Shown here piece by piece: positions 17,211 through 24,889 of a stretch of DNA of 45,928 nt. Source of the stretch: JAGXLC01 sp041686375 (GTDB taxonomy: Bacteria > Bacteroidota > Bacteroidia > Bacteroidales > UBA12077); the NCBI GenBank assembly GCA_041686375.1, contig JAWLEB010000022.1, positions 1-45,928 on the forward strand. Direction: 5' to 3'. A program made the position numbers and the translations under genes. Each line of letters starts with the position of its first letter. Position 1 is the stretch's first letter. Under the pieces are notes generated by a model. That model was not told the DNA's origin and searched no databases. It saw nothing but the letters and a program-made list of their open reading frames with translations.

Positions 17211-17870
17211 ATGGATTACAGTATTATACCATTTATTATACTTGCTTACTTAATTGGATCAATACCAACTTCAGTCTGGATTGGAAAACAATTCTATCAT
17301 TTAGATATTAGAGAATATGGAAGTGGCAATGCAGGCGCTACAAATACCTTCAGGATATTAGGAACCAAAGCGGGAATTATCGTTTTTATCCTCGATTTAT
17401 TGAAAGGTTTTATTGCCGTAAACCTAATTCACCTCAACACCGCTTTTGCAGGAGATTCTGAATTATTTACCACTGTACAGGTAGGTTATGGAATTGCAGC
17501 TATTTTAGGACATATTTTTCCCGTTTATGCTGATTTCAGGGGAGGCAAAGGCGTAGCTACATTATTTGGGGCTATTCTCGGTATAAGTTTTTACCCAACA
17601 CTAATTATGGCGGGAGTGTTCTTTTTAACCTTATTCCTGACAAGATATGTGTCTTTGAGTTCGCTCCTGGCAGGCATTTCGTTTCCAATTCTTATCATAA
17701 CAATATACGATGCATCAGCCCTTTCACTGATAATCTTTTCAATTCTGATTGCTATACTTATTATTTTAACTCATCAGAAAAATATAGAGCGCTTACTTCA
17801 TAATGAAGAGTCGAAAGCCGATTTATCAAAGCTTTCATTAAAACAGGTAAAAAGCAAAGAAGATGAATAA
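17211..17870 (+). CDS. plsY: Acyl-phosphate:glycerol-3-phosphate acyltransferase PlsY
   Basis: A 219-residue inner-membrane enzyme that transfers acyl groups from acyl-phosphate to glycerol-3-phosphate, the first step of phospholipid synthesis. Hydrophobic spans occur at about 4-22, 50-72, 85-105, 120-145 and 150-185. The three active-site motifs are SIPTSVWIG (about 17-25), GSGNAGATNTFRILG (about 36-50) and the DFRGGKGVATLFGA loop (about 110-123). The polar C-terminal tail extends beyond most homologs by about 15 residues. A strong AAGGAGG lies just before the ATG, unusual for this window, suggesting efficient initiation. It faces gapN tail to tail. Confidence 0.95.
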   Translation: MDYSIIPFIILAYLIGSIPTSVWIGKQFYHLDIREYGSGNAGATNTFRILGTKAGIIVFILDLLKGFIAVNLIHLNTAFAGDSELFTTVQVGYGIAAILGHIFPVYADFRGGKGVATLFGAILGISFYPTLIMAGVFFLTLFLTRYVSLSSLLAGISFPILIITIYDASALSLIIFSILIAILIILTHQKNIERLLHNEESKADLSKLSLKQVKSKEDE

Positions 17871-17909
17871 AATCTGGAAGCAACCCGATTTTCTAAGATA
17901 ATACTAATG

Positions 17910-17947
17910 ATCAGGCTTGTTTATGATTGATGTACCATATGCCTGAT
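17910..17947. terminator. Possible bidirectional terminator between plsY and gapN
   Basis: ATCAGGC (17910-17916) and GCCTGAT (17941-17947) form a 7-bp inverted repeat with a 24-base loop in the convergent gap. The loop is long and no U tract follows closely, so this is tentative. Confidence 0.35.
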
Positions 17948-17981
17948 GATTTCTTACTTAAACTATTTTTTCTAAAATCCT

Positions 17982-19574
17982 TTATTTCCCCTTTAGGACA
18001 GCAGAAAGCATTTCAATACCTTCATAATCATCTTTTACGGCCACTATTCCAGGCATAGAAAATTCTGCAAGAGCATCTTTTACAGATAATATTGATTTTG
18101 CAGAATCTTTTCTCCCTGTAAAAGGAAATTGATCGGGCCCTCTTTGACAAATTGTATTAAGATTAACCCTGCCTGTCTGGTGTAATACAGAACTAACAAC
18201 ATAATTCATTGTCGCTCTGTCATTTCCAAAAAGACTTATTTGTTGTCCGTATTTTGATTGCCACACATATCTTATAGGTTCCTGAATGTCATCAAATGTT
18301 ACCACGGGTATGACAGGCCCAAATTGCTCTTCATGATATATACTCATTGATGAATCCACGGGATATAGTAATGTTGGGAAGAATAAACTCTTATCATGAT
18401 ATCCGCCATTGTCATTTAATACCAAGGCACCCTTATTCCGGGCATCATGTACAAGTTCACTGAGATATTTAATTCTCTCCGCATCAGGTATAGGAGTTAT
18501 CGTTACATCCTCATCCCAGGGCATTCCGATTTTAATTTTTTCTATCTCAAACTTTAACCTTCCAAGGAACTTATCGACAATGGATGAGTGAACGAATAAT
18601 ATTTTCAATGCAGTACAACGCTGTCCATTAAATGTCAGCGCTCCTTTTAAGCATTGCCTGACACTGTTTCCAATATCAGCATCTTCAAAAATTATAGCAG
18701 GGTTCTTCGCCTCTAAACCGAGAACTTCTTTTAATCTATTGGGCTTCGGATGGTGTGAATGTAAAATATTAGCCGCTTTGCTGGTTCCAATAAAAGCAAG
18801 CATATCAATCCTCCCGGTATTCAATAATGGAATAATGACATCCTCATCGTGCCCATAAACGGTATTAAAAACGCCGGAAGGAAAACACTCAGAAAATAGT
18901 TCTAACAAAGGCTGATATAGTAAGGAACCGTACTTCGGGGGTTTAAAGATGACTGAATTCCCCATCATCAATGCTGGAATTATGGTAGCAAAAGATTCAT
19001 TGAGCGGATAATTAAAAGGTCCCATGCATAAAACGACCCCAACCGGAGCAGCTTTAATATTTGCTTTAATGCCCTCATGATCATGAATTTCTAAATTATT
19101 TTCAGCAATATCTTTGGCTGCTTCCAAAGTATCAGATAAATAATCTATTGTTCTGTCGAATTCCTTCGTAGCCTCGTGAGAAGGTTTACCTATCTCCCAC
19201 ATCATAAACTTAACGATAGAATCATGAAACGATATCAATTTCTCCATAAAAGATGACATACACTCAATCCGCTCCTCAATCTGCATTAGTGGCCACTTTC
19301 CTTTTCCGTAGTTATAAGAAGTTTCAGCAGCTTTCAATACATTTAAGGCGGTGTCTTTATCTAACAAGGGATGTTTGCCAATTATTTTACGCTCATATTT
19401 CCCGGATTTATCAATATAAATCGGGGAATAAAGAATTTTCACGGGTCCATCCCATTCTTCTATCTTCCCATTAATAAGAAATTCAGTTTGATCAATAATA
19501 TATTCATGCCTTAAATCCCTTGGAATATCTAACTCCGACGGAAACAAGCTGTGAATTTGCTTTGTATTCACCAT
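17982..19574 (-). CDS. gapN: NADP-dependent non-phosphorylating glyceraldehyde-3-phosphate dehydrogenase (GapN-like ALDH)
   Basis: An aldehyde-dehydrogenase-superfamily protein of about 530 residues. MGPFNYPLNESFA (active-site Asn), VIFKPPKYG (cofactor site), EVLGLEAKNPAIIFEDAD (general-base Glu) and TFNGQRCTALKIL (catalytic Cys) are all present. FNYPLNE and the C-terminal NTICQRGPDQFPFTGRKDS closely recall GapN, which oxidises glyceraldehyde-3-phosphate straight to 3-phosphoglycerate, making NADPH and skipping one ATP. I prefer the ATG at 19574 (MVNTKQ); the frame opens at 19610 (MLLKLHF), whose 12 extra residues look like leader. In a cell with PPDK and PEPCK it would supply NADPH. Other ALDH substrates remain possible. 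Confidence 0.83.
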   Translation of the reverse strand: MVNTKQIHSLFPSELDIPRDLRHEYIIDQTEFLINGKIEEWDGPVKILYSPIYIDKSGKYERKIIGKHPLLDKDTALNVLKAAETSYNYGKGKWPLMQIEERIECMSSFMEKLISFHDSIVKFMMWEIGKPSHEATKEFDRTIDYLSDTLEAAKDIAENNLEIHDHEGIKANIKAAPVGVVLCMGPFNYPLNESFATIIPALMMGNSVIFKPPKYGSLLYQPLLELFSECFPSGVFNTVYGHDEDVIIPLLNTGRIDMLAFIGTSKAANILHSHHPKPNRLKEVLGLEAKNPAIIFEDADIGNSVRQCLKGALTFNGQRCTALKILFVHSSIVDKFLGRLKFEIEKIKIGMPWDEDVTITPIPDAERIKYLSELVHDARNKGALVLNDNGGYHDKSLFFPTLLYPVDSSMSIYHEEQFGPVIPVVTFDDIQEPIRYVWQSKYGQQISLFGNDRATMNYVVSSVLHQTGRVNLNTICQRGPDQFPFTGRKDSAKSILSVKDALAEFSMPGIVAVKDDYEGIEMLSAVLKGK

Positions 19575-19623
19575 ATCTGCAAAGGTTAAAAAGTGCAATT
19601 TAAGCAACACCAGTGGGATTAAA

Positions 19624-19639
19624 AATGATAAGTATCATT
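19624..19639. promoter_or_regulatory. Palindrome upstream of gapN, possible operator
   Basis: AATGATA and TATCATT flank a 2-base centre (7-2-7), 50 bases before the preferred gapN start. It is also compatible with a chance AT-rich palindrome. Confidence 0.3.
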
Positions 19640-19721
19640 ATGTCCGATTAATTAACATGCCTGAACCTATACTTCAATGGCCTGAAAAATCTTACTTAAG
19701 TTATTTTAACGGATGGGTATA

Positions 19722-20552
19722 TTATTTTTTTATATGTACATCCCTCTGAGGAAAAGGTATAATAACACCACTTTCGCGAAATTTTTTATCAATTTTAAAA
19801 CGCAGGTCGCTTTTAATATTTTCCACTCGAAATGCATCGTTGGTGAAGAAATAAAGCTGAAAGACCAATGACGATTCCCCAAAATCCTGAAAACGTACAA
19901 AAGGAGGTGGTGTATTTGTAATATTTTTATGATCTTGGGCGCATTTTTCTAATATAGATTTGACAAGTTTAACATCCGACCCGTAAGCAACACCAATCTT
20001 AACATAGAAGCGGGTTCGTTTCTCAATGTGACTCCAGTTTATTACATTTTCACCAATAAATTTTGAATTCGGTATAATCAAAATAATATTATCCCTGCTT
20101 TCAATTTTGGTGGTACGGAAGCCTATCTCTTTGACAATCCCTACCTCTCCTTCTCCTTCTAATTCAACTACATCTCCAATTTTAAGATTGCCTTCAAACA
20201 ACAAAAAAATGCCGGAAACTATATCCTTAAAAACCTGTTGAAGCCCTAATCCAATTCCCACCAAAAGAGCTGTCGAACCTGCCAGTAAAAATGTTATCCG
20301 TACACCAACAGTATCCAATATCAAAAAAATGGCTATTATCCATAAAACATATTTAATTAACTGATAGACAGTATAACCCTTACTGTATTCAATTGACTTT
20401 TTTTGGATAATACGGGTAAAACCCCGTTTTAAGATCCATATTAGAATACGCGTAACAATAAGAGTTAATAGAACAATAAGGATGTCATAAACGATTAGAG
20501 TAAAGTTATCCGTCTCGAACAATGTATATTCTAATATTGAATTTATCTCCAT
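19722..20552 (-). CDS. Small-conductance mechanosensitive channel (MscS family)
   Basis: A 276-residue inner-membrane protein. Hydrophobic spans at about 18-42, 65-85 and 88-108 are followed by the pore-lining, Gly/Ala-rich helix ALLVGIGLGLQQVFKDIVSG and the beta-domain sequence FEGNLKIGDVVELEGEGEVG. The C-terminal alpha/beta domain ends with VIIPFPQRDVHI, a typical MscS ending. The channel opens under membrane tension to release solutes during hypo-osmotic shock. It follows cdaA by 8 bases, so the osmotic channel and the c-di-AMP synthase are co-transcribed. Since c-di-AMP controls potassium and osmolyte balance in other bacteria, the pairing is functionally suggestive. Confidence 0.92.
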   Translation of the reverse strand: MEINSILEYTLFETDNFTLIVYDILIVLLTLIVTRILIWILKRGFTRIIQKKSIEYSKGYTVYQLIKYVLWIIAIFLILDTVGVRITFLLAGSTALLVGIGLGLQQVFKDIVSGIFLLFEGNLKIGDVVELEGEGEVGIVKEIGFRTTKIESRDNIILIIPNSKFIGENVINWSHIEKRTRFYVKIGVAYGSDVKLVKSILEKCAQDHKNITNTPPPFVRFQDFGESSLVFQLYFFTNDAFRVENIKSDLRFKIDKKFRESGVIIPFPQRDVHIKK

Positions 20553-20560
20553 CTTATTAA

Positions 20561-21364
20561 TTACTCCTTATCAAAAATTTGTTTTAGTATATCTCTAAGA
20601 CGATTAGGTCCTATATTTGTTTCAATGTTTCCACTCTCAGCAAAAGAAATAGCACCCGTTTCCTCAGACACCACAATAACAACGCCGTCAGTACGCTCAG
20701 TGAGACCAATAGCTGCTCTGTGCCTCATTCCAAAATGTGGGGGCAGGTCGGCACGTTCTGAAGCGGGTAAGACACAACTTGCCGCATAAATTTTTTCTTT
20801 CCGGATGATTACAGAACCATCATGCAAAGGATTATTCTTAAAAAAAATACTCTCCAGTAAACGGCTTGAAGTGTCTGCATTTAAAATAATACCTGTTTTG
20901 GCATAATTTGCCAGGTTGTCTCGCTGTGCAATAGAAATCAACGCCCCTGTTTTAAATGCCGACATATCTGTACAGGCTTTAACAATTTCATTAATACGTA
21001 TCTTGGGTTTGGGTTTGCTTTTAAAGAAAAAAAAGCTCGTAAGGGAAAATCTGTAATTAGATATATAGCGGCTTCCGATTAATAACAGAAAACGTCTTAT
21101 TTCCTGTTGAAAGACAATAATCAATGCAATAACTCCCACCCCTATCACCTGACCGAGAATAGAGCCCAATAATTGCATATCTAATGCTTTCACTATCAGC
21201 CAAAGGAGATATAGTGCAAAAAATCCGATAAAAATGTTAATTGCTGCTGTACCTCTTATAAGCAGATACAATTGATACAAAAGAAAGGCTACAAGGATGA
21301 TGTCCAGAATATCCAGAAAACGTAATGTAATAAAAGATGTTATCATATTTTCGTTACTAATCAC
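20561..21364 (-). CDS. cdaA: Diadenylate cyclase CdaA (c-di-AMP synthase)
   Basis: A 267-residue membrane-bound enzyme condensing two ATP to c-di-AMP. Three hydrophobic spans fall at about 17-37, 42-62 and 70-86, then a short coiled segment and the DAC domain (about 120-265). The catalytic blocks are NPLHDGSVIIR (178-188) and FGMRHRAAIGLTE (211-223), holding the DGx and RHR motifs. The usual DGA reads DGS here, a mild change next to the metal-binding Asp182. SEETGAISFA follows as expected. Met7 is an alternative start. The order folP-cdaA-mscS on one strand points to an operon; the 70-base gap after folP may hold a second promoter. Confidence 0.94.
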   Translation of the reverse strand: MISNENMITSFITLRFLDILDIILVAFLLYQLYLLIRGTAAINIFIGFFALYLLWLIVKALDMQLLGSILGQVIGVGVIALIIVFQQEIRRFLLLIGSRYISNYRFSLTSFFFFKSKPKPKIRINEIVKACTDMSAFKTGALISIAQRDNLANYAKTGIILNADTSSRLLESIFFKNNPLHDGSVIIRKEKIYAASCVLPASERADLPPHFGMRHRAAIGLTERTDGVVIVVSEETGAISFAESGNIETNIGPNRLRDILKQIFDKE

Positions 21365-21434
21365 TTACATTGTTGGAATATACCTCAAATTTAATAAAAT
21401 ATATTACACCAAACGCGAACCAGAATCATTCAGA

Positions 21435-22310
21435 TTAGAGCGGATAATCTGCATCCTTATACTTATCAAACAGTCGCATTGTTTCCCTGGCTTCTTTCAC
21501 GTCATGCACACGCAGAATATCAGCGCCCTGAAGTAATGCCAGCGTATTTAAAGCCGTGGTTCCGTTCAGTGACTCCTGAGGACTTATATCCAATGTTTTG
21601 TATATCATTGATTTTCTTGACAATCCCACCAACAATGGTAAATTAAAAATTGCAAAATCCTTTAAATTTCGTAAAAGAATAAAATTATGCGCTATGGTTT
21701 TACTGAAACCAAATCCGGGATCAATTATCATATCTTTAACTCCAAGCGTTCTGAGAAAATCTACTTTTTCAGCAAAGTAAGCTGTAATTTCCCCGATTAA
21801 GTCATTATATTGGGCTTTATGTCTCATATTCTGAGGATTTCCTTTCATGTGCATCATCACATAGGGCACCTGAAGCTCAGCAATTGTGGAAAACATATTA
21901 TCGTCCAGCTCACCTGCTGAAATATCATTGACCATATCAATATTATATTCAGCTTTGGCTTTACCGGCTATTTCAGAACGAAATGTATCCACTGAAATAA
22001 TTACATCGGGAAAATTCTCTCTAATCAGTTCCAAAACCGGTTCCAGCCGGTTCCATTCCTCATGAACAGGAATAGTATCGGCTCCCGGGCGAGTAGAATA
22101 ACCTCCGACATCTATAATATCCGCGCCATCCTCGACAAGTTTTATAACCTGCTCTTTCGCAACATCCTGTTCATAATAATAGCCTCCGTCATAAAAAGAA
22201 TCAGGTGTTATATTCAGAATACCCATAACTCTGGGAATAGAAAAATCAAGTAAAGTACCAACACAATTAATATAATTTTTCTTTAAAAATAATGTATCTT
22301 TATTAGCCAT
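21435..22310 (-). CDS. folP: Dihydropteroate synthase
   Basis: A 291-residue TIM-barrel enzyme condensing 6-hydroxymethyl-dihydropterin diphosphate with p-aminobenzoate in folate synthesis. RVMGILNITPDSFYDGG (about 25-41) is the first pterin/diphosphate loop and DVGGYSTRPGA (about 67-77) the second. Later come ISVDTFRSEIA, VNDISAGELD, YVMMHMKGNPQNM and the C-terminal GLSRKSMI and RVHDVKE. These cover every conserved strand end, so the gene looks intact. It heads the cdaA-mscS unit and is divergent from tmk across 56 bases. This arrangement of folP before a diadenylate cyclase is common in Bacteroidota as far as I recall. Confidence 0.96.
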   Translation of the reverse strand: MANKDTLFLKKNYINCVGTLLDFSIPRVMGILNITPDSFYDGGYYYEQDVAKEQVIKLVEDGADIIDVGGYSTRPGADTIPVHEEWNRLEPVLELIRENFPDVIISVDTFRSEIAGKAKAEYNIDMVNDISAGELDDNMFSTIAELQVPYVMMHMKGNPQNMRHKAQYNDLIGEITAYFAEKVDFLRTLGVKDMIIDPGFGFSKTIAHNFILLRNLKDFAIFNLPLLVGLSRKSMIYKTLDISPQESLNGTTALNTLALLQGADILRVHDVKEARETMRLFDKYKDADYPL

Positions 22311-22330
22311 CTTTTATGAATTATTTCTAA

Positions 22331-22338
22331 CAAAAGTA
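22331..22338 (-). promoter_or_regulatory. -7 promoter element for folP-cdaA-mscS
   Basis: TACTTTTG on the minus strand matches TAnnTTTG and lies 20 bases before the folP ATG, in the short divergent gap with tmk. Confidence 0.5.
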
Positions 22339-22366
22339 AAAAATATAAAATTCAAATTTCCTTAAA

Positions 22367-23050
22367 ATGACTTTTTTAAATATAGAAGGACTTGATGGAT
22401 CGGGTAAATCTACACAGATTAAACTGTTAATCGAATATTTCCAAAAGAAAAACATACCCTATAAATATCTGCATTTCCCAAGAACAGATTCTCCAATTTA
22501 TGGAGAACTGATAGCTAAGTTTCTTCGTGGAGAACTGGGTAACATGGAAGAAATCAACCCCTACCTGATAGCTCTGATTTATGCAGGTGACAGGAATGAT
22601 GCAAAATTTTTAATTCAAAAATGGAAGGATGAAAATTATTTAGTACTGATTGATAGATATGTTTTTTCAAATATAGCTTTCCAGTGTGCGAAACTTGAAA
22701 ACGCTGAAGAAATTGACAAACTAAGCAATTGGATTAAGCACCTGGAATATGACTATTATAAATTACCGAAGCCTGATATAAGTCTTTTTCTGGATGCTCC
22801 TATTGAATTTATCCGGTCTAATCTTGCGAATAAAAGAACCGGCGAAGACAGGCAATATTTGGAAGGGAAAGAGGATATTCATGAAAAAGATATAAATTTT
22901 CAAAAAAAAGTCAGAGCAATATATTTGCAAGAAGTAAATAAAGAAAATTATTTTTACAGTATAAGTTGTTACGATGAAATGAATCAAATAATGCCGCCAC
23001 AGGTAACGATGAATAAAATTTTAAAATTTATAGGCATGGAAATTCAATGA
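22367..23050 (+). CDS. tmk: Thymidylate kinase
   Basis: A 227-residue P-loop kinase phosphorylating dTMP to dTDP. IEGLDGSGKSTQIKLL near 5-20 contains the P-loop, HFPRTDSPIYGELI binds dTMP, LIDRYVFSNIAFQCAK contains the DRY-type block, and ISLFLDAPIEFIRSNLANKR precedes the LID region RTGEDRQYLEGKEDIHE. The length is at the upper end for the family. It is divergent from folP. A GC-rich inverted repeat lies in the 91 bases between it and the SPFH gene. Confidence 0.93.
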   Translation: MTFLNIEGLDGSGKSTQIKLLIEYFQKKNIPYKYLHFPRTDSPIYGELIAKFLRGELGNMEEINPYLIALIYAGDRNDAKFLIQKWKDENYLVLIDRYVFSNIAFQCAKLENAEEIDKLSNWIKHLEYDYYKLPKPDISLFLDAPIEFIRSNLANKRTGEDRQYLEGKEDIHEKDINFQKKVRAIYLQEVNKENYFYSISCYDEMNQIMPPQVTMNKILKFIGMEIQ

Positions 23051-23141
23051 TCATCTTATTATGATAACTTCTCCGCCTTTGGCAGGAACACTCCCTCCGG
23101 CGGACAAAAATTTGGAAATTAATTAAATTAAAAACAAATAT

Positions 23142-23957
23142 ATGAAGAAATCAACAACATTTTGGGTTATACTAAGCTTTTTAGTGTTAATTGCACTAGT
23201 GTTAGTGAGCGCAACGTTTGTAACTATCCAACCGGGGGAAAGAGGTGTAGTATTCCGTAAATTTACCACAGGACTGGATAAAGAGCACATTTTTCGTCCC
23301 GGTTTTAAAATCATAGCTCCATGGAATGAGATGTATATTTATAATGTAAGAGAAAAGCAGAGAGAAGAAACTTTAGATGTTCTTGATAATAAAGGACTTG
23401 ACATTACAATGGATATATCAATCCGCTTTCACCCTAAATATGATAAAATCGGCCATCTCCATGAATCTTTCGGAGATGAATATATTGAAGAACTTATTAT
23501 ACCTGAACTCAGAGCAACAGTAAGGAGAGTAGCCGGCAATTATACAGGAGAGGAAATTTACTCATTGAAGCGAAAAGAAATAGAGTCTGATATAAAAGAA
23601 AAAACAGGTGAAGTGCTAAATCAAAATAATGTTGAGATGACCGCACTGCTGATTCGGTCAATCAAATTACCGGAACAAATAAAGGCAGCCATTGCAAAGA
23701 AATTAAAAGCAGAGCAGGAAGCCCGCGCATACGAATACAAACTTGAAAGAGAGAGAAGTGAATCTGACAGAAAGGAAATACAAGCTGAAGGCGAGGCAAG
23801 AGCAAACAGAATTATAAACGAAAGCCTAACACCAGCATTGCTTAAAATGAGAGGTATAGAGGCAACTCTTAAGTTATCTGAGTCAGAAAACTCGAAAGTA
23901 GTTATAATTGGCAGTAACGATGATGGTTTACCGGTAATTTTAGGCGGAGATAATTAA
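23142..23957 (+). CDS. Prohibitin-like SPFH-domain membrane protein
   Basis: A 271-residue protein with one N-terminal membrane anchor (about 8-27) followed by an SPFH/Band 7 domain: VTIQPGERGVVFRKFTTG, FRPGFKIIAPWNEMYIYNVR, then DNKGLDITMDISIRFHPK. From about residue 175 a long charged coiled coil (QIKAAIAKKLKAEQEARAYE onward) leads to the glycine-rich tail. This is the prohibitin layout; such proteins form large ring assemblies on the membrane and in other systems modulate membrane proteases or microdomains. No FtsH/HflC partner lies beside it. A strong intrinsic terminator follows. Confidence 0.92.
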   Translation: MKKSTTFWVILSFLVLIALVLVSATFVTIQPGERGVVFRKFTTGLDKEHIFRPGFKIIAPWNEMYIYNVREKQREETLDVLDNKGLDITMDISIRFHPKYDKIGHLHESFGDEYIEELIIPELRATVRRVAGNYTGEEIYSLKRKEIESDIKEKTGEVLNQNNVEMTALLIRSIKLPEQIKAAIAKKLKAEQEARAYEYKLERERSESDRKEIQAEGEARANRIINESLTPALLKMRGIEATLKLSESENSKVVIIGSNDDGLPVILGGDN

Positions 23958-23992
23958 CATACTTACAATTTTCAGGAAACAAGACCAAGCTA

Positions 23993-24032
23993 AAAAGAGG
24001 CTGTGAAATTGCAGCCTCTTTTAGTTTTTTTT
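23993..24032 (+). terminator. Intrinsic terminator after the prohibitin-like gene
   Basis: AAAAGAGGCTG (23993-24003) pairs with CAGCCTCTTTT (24012-24022), an 11-bp stem with an 8-base loop, followed by AG and eight T residues. It also sits just past the stop of iorB on the other strand, so it may serve both directions. Confidence 0.88.
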
Positions 24033-24057
24033 CCAAATTTTACAAATAGAATGGCAG

Positions 24058-24639
24058 TTATTTATTCGCATTGGCAAAATCTTTCCCGGCACGGAAAGCC
24101 TGGATATTTACTTTAACCACTTGTTCTCCTTTACGGGAAAATATATTTTTGATTCCTTCTTCAAAACTTTCCGGTGGAATATTAAAAAAAGGTGATGCAG
24201 CGCCTAACATGACAATATTTGACGATCTTTTAGATCCAATATCTACTGCAATTTTATCCGCATCGATTGCTATATGATTTTTATATTTCTTGACTACTTC
24301 CATTATCTCTGCTTCATCCGGATAATCAGGAATATTCTTATATGGTGTAACATTAGTCACCAGCCATCCATCCTCATGAAGGAACGGCAGATAGCGCAAT
24401 GATTCCATTGGTTCAACCGACAGAATGATATCGGCTTGTCCCTTAGGAATAAGGTCTGATAAAATCTCTTTGTCAGCAAGGCGCATATGGGATTGTACCG
24501 CCCCCCCACGTTGGCTCATGCCATGGACTTCAGCCTGCTTTAGATAAAGATCATTTTCCAATGCTGCCATGCCAATAGTAGCAGCTATTGACAAAATGCC
24601 CTGACCCCCTACTCCGGCTAAAACTATATCTGTTTTCAT
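24058..24639 (-). CDS. iorB: Indolepyruvate:ferredoxin oxidoreductase, beta subunit
   Basis: A 193-residue gamma-type subunit of the 2-oxoacid:ferredoxin oxidoreductases. DIVLAGVGGQGILSIAATIG (about 3-22) and AEVHGMSQRGGAVQSHMRL (about 37-55) are the family signatures. With IorA it oxidatively decarboxylates aryl-pyruvates from aromatic amino-acid breakdown to aryl-acyl-CoA, reducing ferredoxin; the reaction can run in reverse for amino-acid synthesis. It lies 250 bases downstream of iorA. That gap contains a copy of a 90-bp dispersed repeat, unusual inside what should be a tight two-gene operon. Confidence 0.93.
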   Translation of the reverse strand: MKTDIVLAGVGGQGILSIAATIGMAALENDLYLKQAEVHGMSQRGGAVQSHMRLADKEILSDLIPKGQADIILSVEPMESLRYLPFLHEDGWLVTNVTPYKNIPDYPDEAEIMEVVKKYKNHIAIDADKIAVDIGSKRSSNIVMLGAASPFFNIPPESFEEGIKNIFSRKGEQVVKVNIQAFRAGKDFANANK

Positions 24640-24706
24640 TTTTATAAAGTTTAATTATTAGTTTCACAATTTGAGACTTACTCTAAGAAAAGTCTCCATT
24701 TTTTGA

Positions 24707-24796
24707 TTCTATATTCCATGGAATTCTCATGAATGATCCACCAAGAGGTATGACTTTATACATGGAATTTTGTCTACATTAATGGATGAGGCTTTC
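24707..24796. repeat. Dispersed 90-bp repeat, copy A
   Basis: It aligns without gaps over 90 bases with 30383-30472; I count about 65 identical positions by hand. The best-kept parts are the two ends: TTCTA..CCATGGAA..CTCATG on the left and TAATGGATGAGG.TTTC on the right. The left end partly mirrors the right, GAA..CTCAT..ATT against GAAAGCCTCATCCATTA, so the unit can fold as a long imperfect hairpin. It interrupts the iorA-iorB gap. Confidence 0.7.
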
Positions 24797-24889
24797 ATAA
24801 AAATTATTTTTAAAGATTTATGCATTTTTTTTAATTTACTGATCGCATCGTTTACCTCCAAGATGGACAAACTGTTAATTATAGATATC

